Source: Pseudomonas putida
GTDB taxonomy: Bacteria; Pseudomonadota; Gammaproteobacteria; Pseudomonadales; Pseudomonadaceae
NCBI RefSeq assembly: GCF_001941965.1
Contig: NZ_MKZO01000007.1
Coordinates: 62,001 to 126,000, forward strand
Direction of reading: 5' to 3'
DNA length: 64,000 nt
A program made the translations under genes and the position numbers. Position 1 is the first letter of the stretch. Every line of letters starts with the position of its first letter. The notes beneath the pieces are model-generated. The model was not told the origin of the DNA, did no database searches, and saw only the letters and a list, made by a program, of their open reading frames with translations. Positions 54,583 to 62,260 of the stretch are shown in pieces.

Positions 54583-55206
54583 ATGCTCGCTACATTCACC
54601 GCCTTCCTCATCACCTCCTTCGCCCGCCTGGTCACCGGGGCTCGCGCCCTGTGGCTGGGCTGCAGTCCGCTGCCGATCCAGCGCCTGTACTTCGCCAACC
54701 ACAGCAGCCACGGTGACTTCGTGCTGATCTGGGCGTCGCTGCCGGAAAACCTGCGACGCCGCACCCGCCCGGTCGCGGGTGCGGATTACTGGCTCAAGCC
54801 GGGGATCCGCAGCTTCCTGATCAACAAGGTATTCAATGGCGTGCTCCTCGACCGCCAGCGCAGCGAGCCGCAGGCCGATCCGCTGCAACCGGTGAAAGAG
54901 GCGCTGGCCCAGGGCGACTCGCTGATCTTCTTCCCCGAAGGCACGCGCAACCTCGGCGACGAGCCGCTGCTGCCGTTCAAAAGCGGCTTGTTCCACCTGG
55001 CCTCGGCGCAACCGGGCATCGAGGTGGTGCCGGTGTGGATTGCCAACCTCAACCGGGTCATGCCCAAGGGTCGCGCCCTGCCGCTGCCGCTGCTATGCAC
55101 GCTGAGCTTCGGCGAGCCGCTGCACCTGCAGGCCGACGAAAGCAAGCAGGCCTTCATCGACCGCGCCAGCCAGGCCCTGCTGGCCCTGGCCCCGAAGGAG
55201 GTCTGA
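54583..55206 (+). CDS. 1-acyl-glycerol-3-phosphate acyltransferase (PlsC-like)
   Basis: The 207-residue protein has the acyltransferase motifs HX4D (His40-Asp45 in ANHSSHGDF) and FFPEGTRN (residues 116-123), with a hydrophobic N-terminus. It would acylate a lysophospholipid or glycerol phosphate at the membrane. AAAGGA precedes the ATG and ynbB follows after one base. This gene and the small membrane protein are additions compared with E. coli ynbABCD. Confidence 0.88.
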   Translation: MLATFTAFLITSFARLVTGARALWLGCSPLPIQRLYFANHSSHGDFVLIWASLPENLRRRTRPVAGADYWLKPGIRSFLINKVFNGVLLDRQRSEPQADPLQPVKEALAQGDSLIFFPEGTRNLGDEPLLPFKSGLFHLASAQPGIEVVPVWIANLNRVMPKGRALPLPLLCTLSFGEPLHLQADESKQAFIDRASQALLALAPKEV

Positions 55207-55207
55207 G

Positions 55208-56140
55208 ATGCAAGAGTCCGCCTGGCCACTGTTCGCCGGAATCGGCGCCCTCCTCCTGCTTGCCAGCCTGATCGGCCGCGCCCTGAAATGGCGGGCCGGC
55301 CCTGAACCGCATGCAGTGATCGACAACCTCAACGCACGCATCGACGCCTGGTGGGTGATGGTCCTGGTCATCGGCCTGGCCTTCATCTTCGGCAAGACCG
55401 GGGTGATCGTGCTGTTCTACCTGGTGTCGTTCTACGCCCTGCGCGAGTTCATCACCCTTACCCCGACCCGGCGCAGCGACTACCCGGCGCTGGTCCTGGC
55501 CTTCTACGTGGCGCTGCCGGTGCAGTACCTGCTGATCGGCTTCGACTGGTACGGGCTGTTCAGCATCTTCATTCCGGTGTACCTGTTCCTCCTGCTGCCG
55601 ATCTTCGCCACGTTCGGCGGCGACACCACGCGCTTCCTCGAACGGGCCTCGAAGGTACAGTGGGGGCTGATGATCGCGGTGTACTGCCTGTCCTCGGTCC
55701 CGGCCTTGATGACCCTGGACATCCCCGGTTTCGAAGGGCGCAACCTGCTGCTGATCGCCTGGCTGATCCTCGTGGTGCAGATCAGCGACGTGCTGCAGTA
55801 CGTCTGCGGCAAGCTGTTCGGCAAGCGCAAGGTGGCGCCGTCGCTGTCGCCGTCGAAAACCCTGGAAGGCCTGCTCGGCGGCGTGTTCCTCGCCACCCTG
55901 GTGGGTGCCGCGCTGTACTGGATCACCCCGTTCACGCCCTGGCAGGCAGCGCTGATGGCGCTGGTGGTGAACACCATGGGCTTCTTCGGCGGCCTGGTGA
56001 TGTCGGCGATCAAGCGCGATCGCGGGGTCAAGGACTGGGGGCACATGATCGAAGGCCACGGCGGCATGCTCGATCGCATGGATTCGGTGTGCTTTGCGGC
56101 GCCGATCTTCTTCCATTTCGTCCGCTATTGGTGGGCCTGA
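55208..56140 (+). CDS. ynbB: Phosphatidate cytidylyltransferase, YnbB-like (CdsA family)
   Basis: The 310-residue integral membrane protein has about eight membrane segments. The CDP-diglyceride synthetase signature is complete at residues 266-292: S-A-I-K-R, K-D near 275, then GHGGMLDRMD. It makes CDP-diacylglycerol from CTP and phosphatidate, the donor used by the CDP-alcohol transferase at the head of the operon. A strong AAGGAGG site ends the preceding gene. It is probably a second cdsA, the essential one expected elsewhere beside the isoprenoid and Bam genes. Confidence 0.92.
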   Translation: MQESAWPLFAGIGALLLLASLIGRALKWRAGPEPHAVIDNLNARIDAWWVMVLVIGLAFIFGKTGVIVLFYLVSFYALREFITLTPTRRSDYPALVLAFYVALPVQYLLIGFDWYGLFSIFIPVYLFLLLPIFATFGGDTTRFLERASKVQWGLMIAVYCLSSVPALMTLDIPGFEGRNLLLIAWLILVVQISDVLQYVCGKLFGKRKVAPSLSPSKTLEGLLGGVFLATLVGAALYWITPFTPWQAALMALVVNTMGFFGGLVMSAIKRDRGVKDWGHMIEGHGGMLDRMDSVCFAAPIFFHFVRYWWA

Positions 56141-56157
56141 GACCCACGCCGCTGGTG

Positions 56158-56180
56158 GCTTGCCGCCACCCGTGGCAAGC
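56158..56180 (+). terminator. Hairpin after the ynb operon
   Basis: GCTTGCC pairs with GGCAAGC around a nine-base loop that can itself pair partly, 17 bases after the ynbB stop. No T-run follows, so this is a weak terminator candidate. Confidence 0.4.
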
Positions 56181-56365
56181 TGGATCAAGTGCTTGGCAGA
56201 GGAAGGCAAGCGGCGATGCGGGCAACCGTGTCCAATGGGCAGCCCGCATTCCCAACGCCGGGATGGGCCACAAGAGCCAGCCACTGGCCGGTATCGCCTG
56301 CGTGCCAACATCCCGATAATCGCCGCGCCCCGCCAAGAGGGCGTCTGCCACCAGGAGTTACCGTC

Positions 56366-57286
56366 ATGGGCAAACTTGCTCTGGCTGCCAAAATCACCCA
56401 CGTTCCTTCCATGTACCTCTCCGAACTGCCCGGCCCGCGCCAGGGCTACCGCCAGGCCGCGATCGACGGCCACAAGGAGATTTCCCGCCGCTGCCGCGAA
56501 CTGGGAGTCGATACCCTGGTGATCTTCGACACTCATTGGCTGGTCAACGCCAACTACCACATCAACTGCAACCCGCATTTCAAGGGCACCTACACCAGCA
56601 ACGAGCTGCCGCACTTCATCGCCAACATGGACTACGAAGTGCCAGGCAACGCCGAACTGGGCAAGCTGATGGCCGCCGAGGCCAACCGCCTCGGCGTCGA
56701 AACCATGGCCCACGACGCCACCAGCCTCGGCCCGGAATACGGCACCCTGGTGCCGATGCGCTACATGAACGAAGACCAGCACTTCAAGGTGGTTTCGGTT
56801 TCGGCGCTGTGCACCTCCCACTACCTCAACGACAGCGCCCGCCTGGGCTGGGCCCTGCGCAAGGCGGTGGAAGACCACTACGACGGCACCGTGGCCTTTC
56901 TCGCCAGCGGCTCGCTGTCGCACCGCTTCGCCCAGAACGGCCAGGCCCCGGAGTTCGCCGACAAGGTCTGGAGCCCGTTCCTGGAAACCCTCGACCACCG
57001 CGTCGTGCAGATGTGGGAAAACGCCGAATGGGACGACTTCTGCACCATGCTTCCGGAGTATGCGGTCAAGGGGCATGGCGAAGGCTTCATGCATGACACC
57101 GCCATGCTGCTCGGTGCCCTGGGCTGGTCGAAGTACGACGGCAAGGTCGAGGTGGTGACGCCTTACTTCGGTTCCTCGGCGACCGGGCAGATCAATGCGA
57201 TCTTCCCGGTGACGCCGCAGGATGGCTCGGCGGTGCCGGCGGCACAGGCGTCCTCGGGGCAACTCGCCGCGGTCGGCCGCTTGTAA
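56366..57286 (+). CDS. hpaD: 3,4-dihydroxyphenylacetate 2,3-dioxygenase (class III extradiol)
   Basis: The 306-residue enzyme opens the ring of homoprotocatechuate. It is a LigB-type class III dioxygenase: AKITHVPSMYLSELPGPRQGYRQAA (first metal His), VIFDTHWLVNANYHINCN (second His) and the later SVSALCTSHYL, SGSLSHRF and GHGEGFMHDTAMLLGALGW. AGGAG lies 8 bases before the ATG. The other homoprotocatechuate genes (hpaE, hpaF, hpaG, hpaI) are not adjacent, so this is an orphan copy or the pathway is dispersed. Confidence 0.88.
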   Translation: MGKLALAAKITHVPSMYLSELPGPRQGYRQAAIDGHKEISRRCRELGVDTLVIFDTHWLVNANYHINCNPHFKGTYTSNELPHFIANMDYEVPGNAELGKLMAAEANRLGVETMAHDATSLGPEYGTLVPMRYMNEDQHFKVVSVSALCTSHYLNDSARLGWALRKAVEDHYDGTVAFLASGSLSHRFAQNGQAPEFADKVWSPFLETLDHRVVQMWENAEWDDFCTMLPEYAVKGHGEGFMHDTAMLLGALGWSKYDGKVEVVTPYFGSSATGQINAIFPVTPQDGSAVPAAQASSGQLAAVGRL

Positions 57287-57329
57287 GCACTCCTCTCCTG
57301 CCGGACCGCAGAAGCCCGGCATATGCAAA

Positions 57330-57423
57330 ACCCTGTGGGAGCTGGCTTGCCAGCGATTGCAATGGTGAATTCACTACAGCAATCGCTGCGGTTCGGCGGT
57401 CCGACAAGCCAGCTCCCACAGGT
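57330..57423. repeat. REP doublet in reversed orientation with internal palindrome
   Basis: CCCTGTGGGAGCTGGCTTGC CAGCGATTGC runs into a GTGAATTCAC-centred palindrome, then AATCGCT, an extra 15 or so bases, and CAAGCCAGCTCCCACAGG. The right REP arm is interrupted (GCGGTTCGGCGGTCCGA between the two halves). It occupies most of the 293-base gap before the flavoprotein gene; I see no other element there. Confidence 0.8.
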
Positions 57424-57579
57424 TCCGTGTCGACCCTCTTTCCTTTGCCAATCCTGGCAGCCCCGATCAAATCCCCCAGCAGCCTGAGTCAAGAACCTAC
57501 CGCTCGTTAGGAATTTAATGCAAAGTGTAACCAGCGCTACGGTCGCCCTTGCCCAATTCCAATTACTCAGGCCGCCTCC

Positions 57580-58878
57580 ATGATCAACATCGAAACGCCC
57601 ACCTACTACTCCGCCACCAGGAAGTACAACCTCGCCTTCCCCACCCTGGAAGCCGATATCGAAGCCGATGTGGTGGTGATCGGCGGTGGTTTCTCGGGTA
57701 TCAACACCGCCCTGGAACTGGCCGAGAAAGGCATCACCAATATCGTGGTGCTGGAAGCGCGCTACCTGGGCTTTGGCGGTACCGGGCGCAATGGCGGGCA
57801 GATCATGGCCGGCATCGGCCACGACCTGGAGAAGATCAAAAGCAGCGTCGGCGAGAAAGGCCTGCAACAGATCTTCGAAATCAGCGAGCTGGGCGCCGGG
57901 ATCATCAAGGAGCGCATCGCCAAATACGACATCGATGCGGACTTCTGCCACGGCTACGGCTACATGGGCTTCAACGCCCGCCAGGAACAGACCCTGCGCA
58001 CCTGGGAAAAGGAGTTCAGAAAGGTCAATACCCAGGACGAAATCCGCTTCCTCGGCGGTTCCGAGGTCAAGCAGATCATCGGCTCCGACGCCTACAGCAG
58101 CGCCCTGCTGCATATGGGCGGCGGCCATGTGCACTCGCTGAACCTGCTGCTCGGCGAAGCCCAGGCCCTGGTCGGCCACGGCGTGCGGATCTTCGAACAC
58201 AGCGCTGCCCTCGAAGTGCGCTACGGCGACACCATCACCGTGCGCACCGGCCGTGGTTCGGTCAAGGCCGCCAAGCTGCTGTGGGCCTGCGACAGCTTCC
58301 TCAACAAGCTCGAGCCGGAGCTGCACAGCCGCACCATCAACACCTATGCCTTCCAGTTGATGACCGAACCGCTGCCGGACGAGTTGATCCAGCGCATCAG
58401 CCCGATCCGCGGGGCCTACAGCGATATCCGCCCGGTCATCGACTACTACCGGGTGACCAACGAGAATCGCCTGCTGTTCGGCGCCGCCACGCCCTTCGTC
58501 GAGCATATCCCCAACGACCTCAAGGCCTGGAACCGCGCCCTGATGCTGAAGATCTTCCCCTACCTCAAGGACGTAAAGATCGACCTCGCCTGGGGCGGCC
58601 CGATGGCGACCAGCGCCAATCTGTTCCCGCAGATCGGTACCCTCAGCGGGCGTCGCAATGCGTTCTATGTCCAGGGCTACTCGGGCTTCGGCGTGACCCC
58701 GAGCCATATCATCTGCAAGATCCTCGCCGAGGGAATGGCCGAAGGTTCCGGGCGCTATGACCTGATCAGCTCGGTGAACCATGCGCGGATCATCGGCAAG
58801 GACAATTTCCGCCCGGCGATTCTCACGGCGGCGAAAACCCTGCATCAACTGTCGGGGTTCTTCAACGGTCGGCGCTGA
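57580..58878 (+). CDS. FAD-dependent oxidoreductase, gamma-glutamylputrescine oxidase (PuuB)-like
   Basis: The 432-residue protein is a DAO-family flavoprotein: VVVIGGGFSGINTALELAEKG near residue 32, LGFGGTGRNGGQIMAG (the region of flavin attachment or binding) and C-terminal YVQGYSGFGVTPSH. PuuB/OrdL-type enzymes oxidise gamma-glutamylputrescine or related amines to aldehydes. No signal peptide. Only a weak AGG precedes the ATG. It is followed by a LysR gene 98 bases downstream. Substrate cannot be fixed. Confidence 0.83.
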   Translation: MINIETPTYYSATRKYNLAFPTLEADIEADVVVIGGGFSGINTALELAEKGITNIVVLEARYLGFGGTGRNGGQIMAGIGHDLEKIKSSVGEKGLQQIFEISELGAGIIKERIAKYDIDADFCHGYGYMGFNARQEQTLRTWEKEFRKVNTQDEIRFLGGSEVKQIIGSDAYSSALLHMGGGHVHSLNLLLGEAQALVGHGVRIFEHSAALEVRYGDTITVRTGRGSVKAAKLLWACDSFLNKLEPELHSRTINTYAFQLMTEPLPDELIQRISPIRGAYSDIRPVIDYYRVTNENRLLFGAATPFVEHIPNDLKAWNRALMLKIFPYLKDVKIDLAWGGPMATSANLFPQIGTLSGRRNAFYVQGYSGFGVTPSHIICKILAEGMAEGSGRYDLISSVNHARIIGKDNFRPAILTAAKTLHQLSGFFNGRR

Positions 58879-58976
58879 GCCTGCCGGTCCGTCATTGATC
58901 TGCCTCCTGCAAAACCTGGCAATAAGGATTATTCTTCGAGAACATCTCCCCGCCCCAGACTATGTGAGAAGCGAAT

Positions 58977-59879
58977 ATGAAGATCGATGACATGGACGCT
59001 TTCGTCGCGGTCATCCGCTGCCAGTCGACCAACCTGGCCGCGGAGGCCTTGCAGTTGACCCAACCGGCAATCACCCGGCGGGTACAGAATTTCGAGGAAG
59101 ACCTGGGCGCCAACCTGCTTGACCGCAATACCAAGCCCCTCAAGCCGACCCCCATGGGCTGGCGGGTCTACGAGCAGTGCAAGGCGATCCTGCGCGAAAT
59201 CGATACCCTGCGTGAACTGGTGGCCAGCGACGGCGCCCCCAGTGGCACCCTGCGCCTCGGCGTGCCACAGACCATCGGCGACGTGGTCCTGCTCGACGCC
59301 CTGGCCAGGATCCGCGAAGCCTACCCGGACCTGCGCACCCAGGTGGTCAGCGGCTGGGGCAGTTCGCTGATCTCGCGCATGGAAAATGGCGACCTCGACG
59401 CCGCCGCCGCGCTCTTCCCCACCGGCAAGATCTTCCCCGAAGGCATCGCCAGCCGCTCCATCGGCCGCATGCAACTGCGGGTGGTGGCCGCCAAGGGCAC
59501 GGCCAGCAAGAAGAGTTACAAGCTCAAGGACTGCTACCTGCGCGGCTGGGTGCTCAACCCTGATGGCTGCGGCTTCCGCGCCGGCCTGCAACGGGCCCTG
59601 AGCGAACAGGGGCTGTCGCTGCAGATCAACCTCGAGACCTTTGGCACCGAGCTGCAACTGGGCCTGGTCGCCAACGGCCAGGGCCTCGGCCTGGTGCCGG
59701 AACCCCTGCTCGCCACCAGCCGCCATCGCGACCAACTGGAAGTGCTCAACGTCAGCGACTTCAAGCCCCAGGTCGACCTGTGGCTGTTCCACCCACGCTA
59801 CCTGGGCAACCTGCAGGAGCCGGTGGAGCTGTTCGGTGCGGTGTCGGCCCAGCGCCTGGACACCAGCAAAATAGCCTGA
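58977..59879 (+). CDS. LysR family transcriptional regulator
   Basis: The 300-residue protein has MDAFVAVIRCQSTNLAAEALQLTQPAITRRVQNFEEDLG in the DNA-binding domain and an effector domain with LRLGVPQTIGDVVLLDAL. It lies between the PuuB-like gene and the oxidase-Rid-receptor genes, all on the same strand; either could be its target. GAGAAG precedes the ATG. Confidence 0.88.
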   Translation: MKIDDMDAFVAVIRCQSTNLAAEALQLTQPAITRRVQNFEEDLGANLLDRNTKPLKPTPMGWRVYEQCKAILREIDTLRELVASDGAPSGTLRLGVPQTIGDVVLLDALARIREAYPDLRTQVVSGWGSSLISRMENGDLDAAAALFPTGKIFPEGIASRSIGRMQLRVVAAKGTASKKSYKLKDCYLRGWVLNPDGCGFRAGLQRALSEQGLSLQINLETFGTELQLGLVANGQGLGLVPEPLLATSRHRDQLEVLNVSDFKPQVDLWLFHPRYLGNLQEPVELFGAVSAQRLDTSKIA

Positions 59880-60113
59880 TTGCATGTTGCGATCAGGATT
59901 TATGTCTTTTTCTGATAATTAACTTAGAACCAAAAAGCCTTTCACAAGCCCGTTTCAGACGCTTATGTTCGCTTTACCGACCCCGACCTGGTGGAGGCAA
60001 ATGGATTTCCGCCGCCGCCAGAAGGGTCGTCCCGCCTTTCCCCGTTTTTCGGGTCTCCTTCCGGCCATGCGCGGAACGCCGCTATCCCAAGCTCGCTGTA
60101 TGGAGAACGCGAT

Positions 60114-61694
60114 ATGGGGCTCACCCGTAGAGATCTGGTAACCCGCCTGGCCGCCATTGGCGGCTATTCGGCGGCATTGGGCGGCCTGTCTGCCTTCGGT
60201 CTGCCCGGCACTGCCCGGGCGGCAAGCTTCGAACCCCTGAACCTGGCTAGCCGCACCGGCAACGGCAAGCGCGTGCTGATCGTCGGCGGCGGCATCAGCG
60301 GCCTGGTGTCGGCCTACGAGCTGCGCAAGGCCGGCTTCGAAGTGAAAGTGCTGGAAGCCCGCGAGCGCATCGGCGGCCGCGTCTGGACCCTGCGTAACGG
60401 CGACCGCATCGAGCACAACGACGGCAGCCGGCAGACCGTGGCCTTCGACGATGGCCTGTTCTTCAACGCCGGCGCTGCGCGCCTGCCCAGCCATCACCTG
60501 ACCATCCTCGGCTATTGCCGCGAACTCGGCGTGCCCCTGGAAGTGCTGGTCAACAGCAGCCGCAACGCCCTGGCCCAGCCGGACCTGACGCAACCGCCGC
60601 TGCTGCTGCGCCAGGCGGTCAACGACACCCGCGGCCACCTCAGCGAACTGCTGACCCGTAGCGTGCAGCGCAACACCCTCGACCAGGAGCTGGATGCCGG
60701 CGAGCGCAAGGCGCTGCTGGAGTTCCTCAAGGTCTACGGCGACCTCAACGACGAGCGCCAGTACCGCGGCTCGGTGCGCTCCGGCTACACCCGCTTCGCC
60801 GGCGCCGGCGACCAGACGCCGGTGCAACGCACCCCGGTGGAGCTCAAGCGCCTGCTCGACAGCAACCTGCTGCTGCCCCTGGTGTTCGACGAGATCCCGG
60901 AATTCTCCGCGACCATGTTCCAGCCGGTCGGCGGCATGGACCAGATCCCCAAGGCCCTGTACCGCCAGGTCAAGGACGCCGTGCAACTGAATGCCGAGGT
61001 GCAATCGATCCAGACCTCGGACAAAGGCAGCCGCGTAGTCTGGCGCGATCGCCTGAGCGGCCGCCAGCACACCGAGGACGCCGACTACGCCGTGGCCGCC
61101 CTGCCCCTGCCGCTGCTGCGCCGGCTCGACAGCAACTTCACCCCGGCCTTCAAGCAGGCCCTGGAACTGGCCAGGCCGGACAAGGCCAACAAGGTCGCCT
61201 GGCAGTCGCCGCGCTTCTGGGAGACCGACTTCCAGATCTATGGCGGGCTCTCCTATATCAACCACGAGGCGCGCTTCCTCTGGTATCCGAGCGATCGCCT
61301 GAACAGTGCGCAAGGTGTATTGGTGGCGACCTACAACACCGGCGATGTCGCCGAATCCTTCGCGGCCAAACCCTGGGATGCGCAGTTCGCTTCATCCCGC
61401 AGTGCGGTGGAATCCCTGCACCCCGGCCACTCGCAGAAGCTCGGCCGTGGCGTGGTGGTCAACTGGTCGAAGATTCCCTTCAGCGAAAGCCCGTGGATCG
61501 TCCACGACGAAGTGGCCCAGCCCGGCTACGACATCCTCAACCAGCCGCAAGGCCGCACCTGGCTGGCCAGCGATGCCCTGGCCCATGGTGGGGTCGGCAT
61601 CTGGCAGAACAGCGCCGCCGAATCGGCGCGGCGGGTGGTCGGCCTGATCGCGCAACATGCCAAGCAAGCCCATGCCGGCGTCGCCGCCGCCTGA
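60114..61694 (+). CDS. Tat-exported flavin monoamine/L-amino-acid oxidase
   Basis: The 526-residue protein begins MGLTRRDLVTRLAAIGGYSA, a twin-arginine signal, then has RVLIVGGGISGLVSAYELRKAGFEVKVLEARERIGGRVW, the amine-oxidase FAD motif, and the C-terminal GGVGIWQNSAAESARRVVGL. It should oxidise an amino acid or amine in the periplasm to an imine and hydrogen peroxide or a reduced acceptor. GGAG lies 8 bases before the ATG. The Rid gene follows after 20 bases. Tryptophan- or phenylalanine-type oxidases share this layout, but the substrate is not determined. Confidence 0.87.
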   Translation: MGLTRRDLVTRLAAIGGYSAALGGLSAFGLPGTARAASFEPLNLASRTGNGKRVLIVGGGISGLVSAYELRKAGFEVKVLEARERIGGRVWTLRNGDRIEHNDGSRQTVAFDDGLFFNAGAARLPSHHLTILGYCRELGVPLEVLVNSSRNALAQPDLTQPPLLLRQAVNDTRGHLSELLTRSVQRNTLDQELDAGERKALLEFLKVYGDLNDERQYRGSVRSGYTRFAGAGDQTPVQRTPVELKRLLDSNLLLPLVFDEIPEFSATMFQPVGGMDQIPKALYRQVKDAVQLNAEVQSIQTSDKGSRVVWRDRLSGRQHTEDADYAVAALPLPLLRRLDSNFTPAFKQALELARPDKANKVAWQSPRFWETDFQIYGGLSYINHEARFLWYPSDRLNSAQGVLVATYNTGDVAESFAAKPWDAQFASSRSAVESLHPGHSQKLGRGVVVNWSKIPFSESPWIVHDEVAQPGYDILNQPQGRTWLASDALAHGGVGIWQNSAAESARRVVGLIAQHAKQAHAGVAAA

Positions 61695-61714
61695 ACCACG
61701 ACAAGGAAGGTCCC

Positions 61715-62215
61715 ATGAAAACATTCTCTGCCTTCACCCTCGGAGTCCTGATGAGCCTGACGCTGAACACCGCCCACGCCGACAGCATCCAGCGTATCGA
61801 TCCGCCGGGTTCCAATTTCCCTATCTCCCAGGTGGTCACTGTGCCGGCGTCGGCGAAGCTGACCTTTATCAGCGGCACCCTGCCGGACGTTGCCGATGCC
61901 AAGGCGCCGAAAGGCAGTATCGCCGCCTACGGCAATACCGAAACCCAGACCCTGTCGGTACTCAACAAGCTGCAAGCGATCCTCAAGGCCCAGGGCCTGG
62001 GGCTCGGCGATATCGTGCAGTTGCGGGTGTTCCTTGTGGGTGATCCGGACAAGGGCGGCAATCTCGACTTCGCCGGGCTGCAGGCCGCCTACACGCGTTT
62101 CTTCGCCACGGCCGGGCAGCCCAACAAGCCGACCCGCACCGCCTTGCAGGTAGTCGCCCTGCCGCTGCCCGGCGCCCTGGTCGAAATCGAAGCCATCGCC
62201 GCCAAAGCACCTTGA
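61715..62215 (+). CDS. Rid family protein with signal peptide
   Basis: The 166-residue protein has a Sec signal (MKTFSAFTLGVLMSLTLNTAHA) and a RidA/YjgF fold: FPISQVVTVPASAKLTFISG, the internal LGDIVQLRVFL and the conserved Arg in KPTRTALQVVALPLPGALVEIEAIA, which binds the carboxylate of imino acids in RidA. RidA speeds hydrolysis of reactive imines. Export next to a Tat-exported amine/amino-acid oxidase suggests periplasmic imine hydrolysis. AAGGAAGG precedes the ATG. Confidence 0.87.
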   Translation: MKTFSAFTLGVLMSLTLNTAHADSIQRIDPPGSNFPISQVVTVPASAKLTFISGTLPDVADAKAPKGSIAAYGNTETQTLSVLNKLQAILKAQGLGLGDIVQLRVFLVGDPDKGGNLDFAGLQAAYTRFFATAGQPNKPTRTALQVVALPLPGALVEIEAIAAKAP

Positions 62216-62260
62216 AGCACCGGGCCCAGGCCCGGACATAACCAGAACAGGAAACACGCC

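Noticed and set aside
55154..57328. A 724-codon open frame opposite ynbB and hpaD
   Set aside because: It crosses two clear genes in the other direction, including the gap between them, and encodes no motif.
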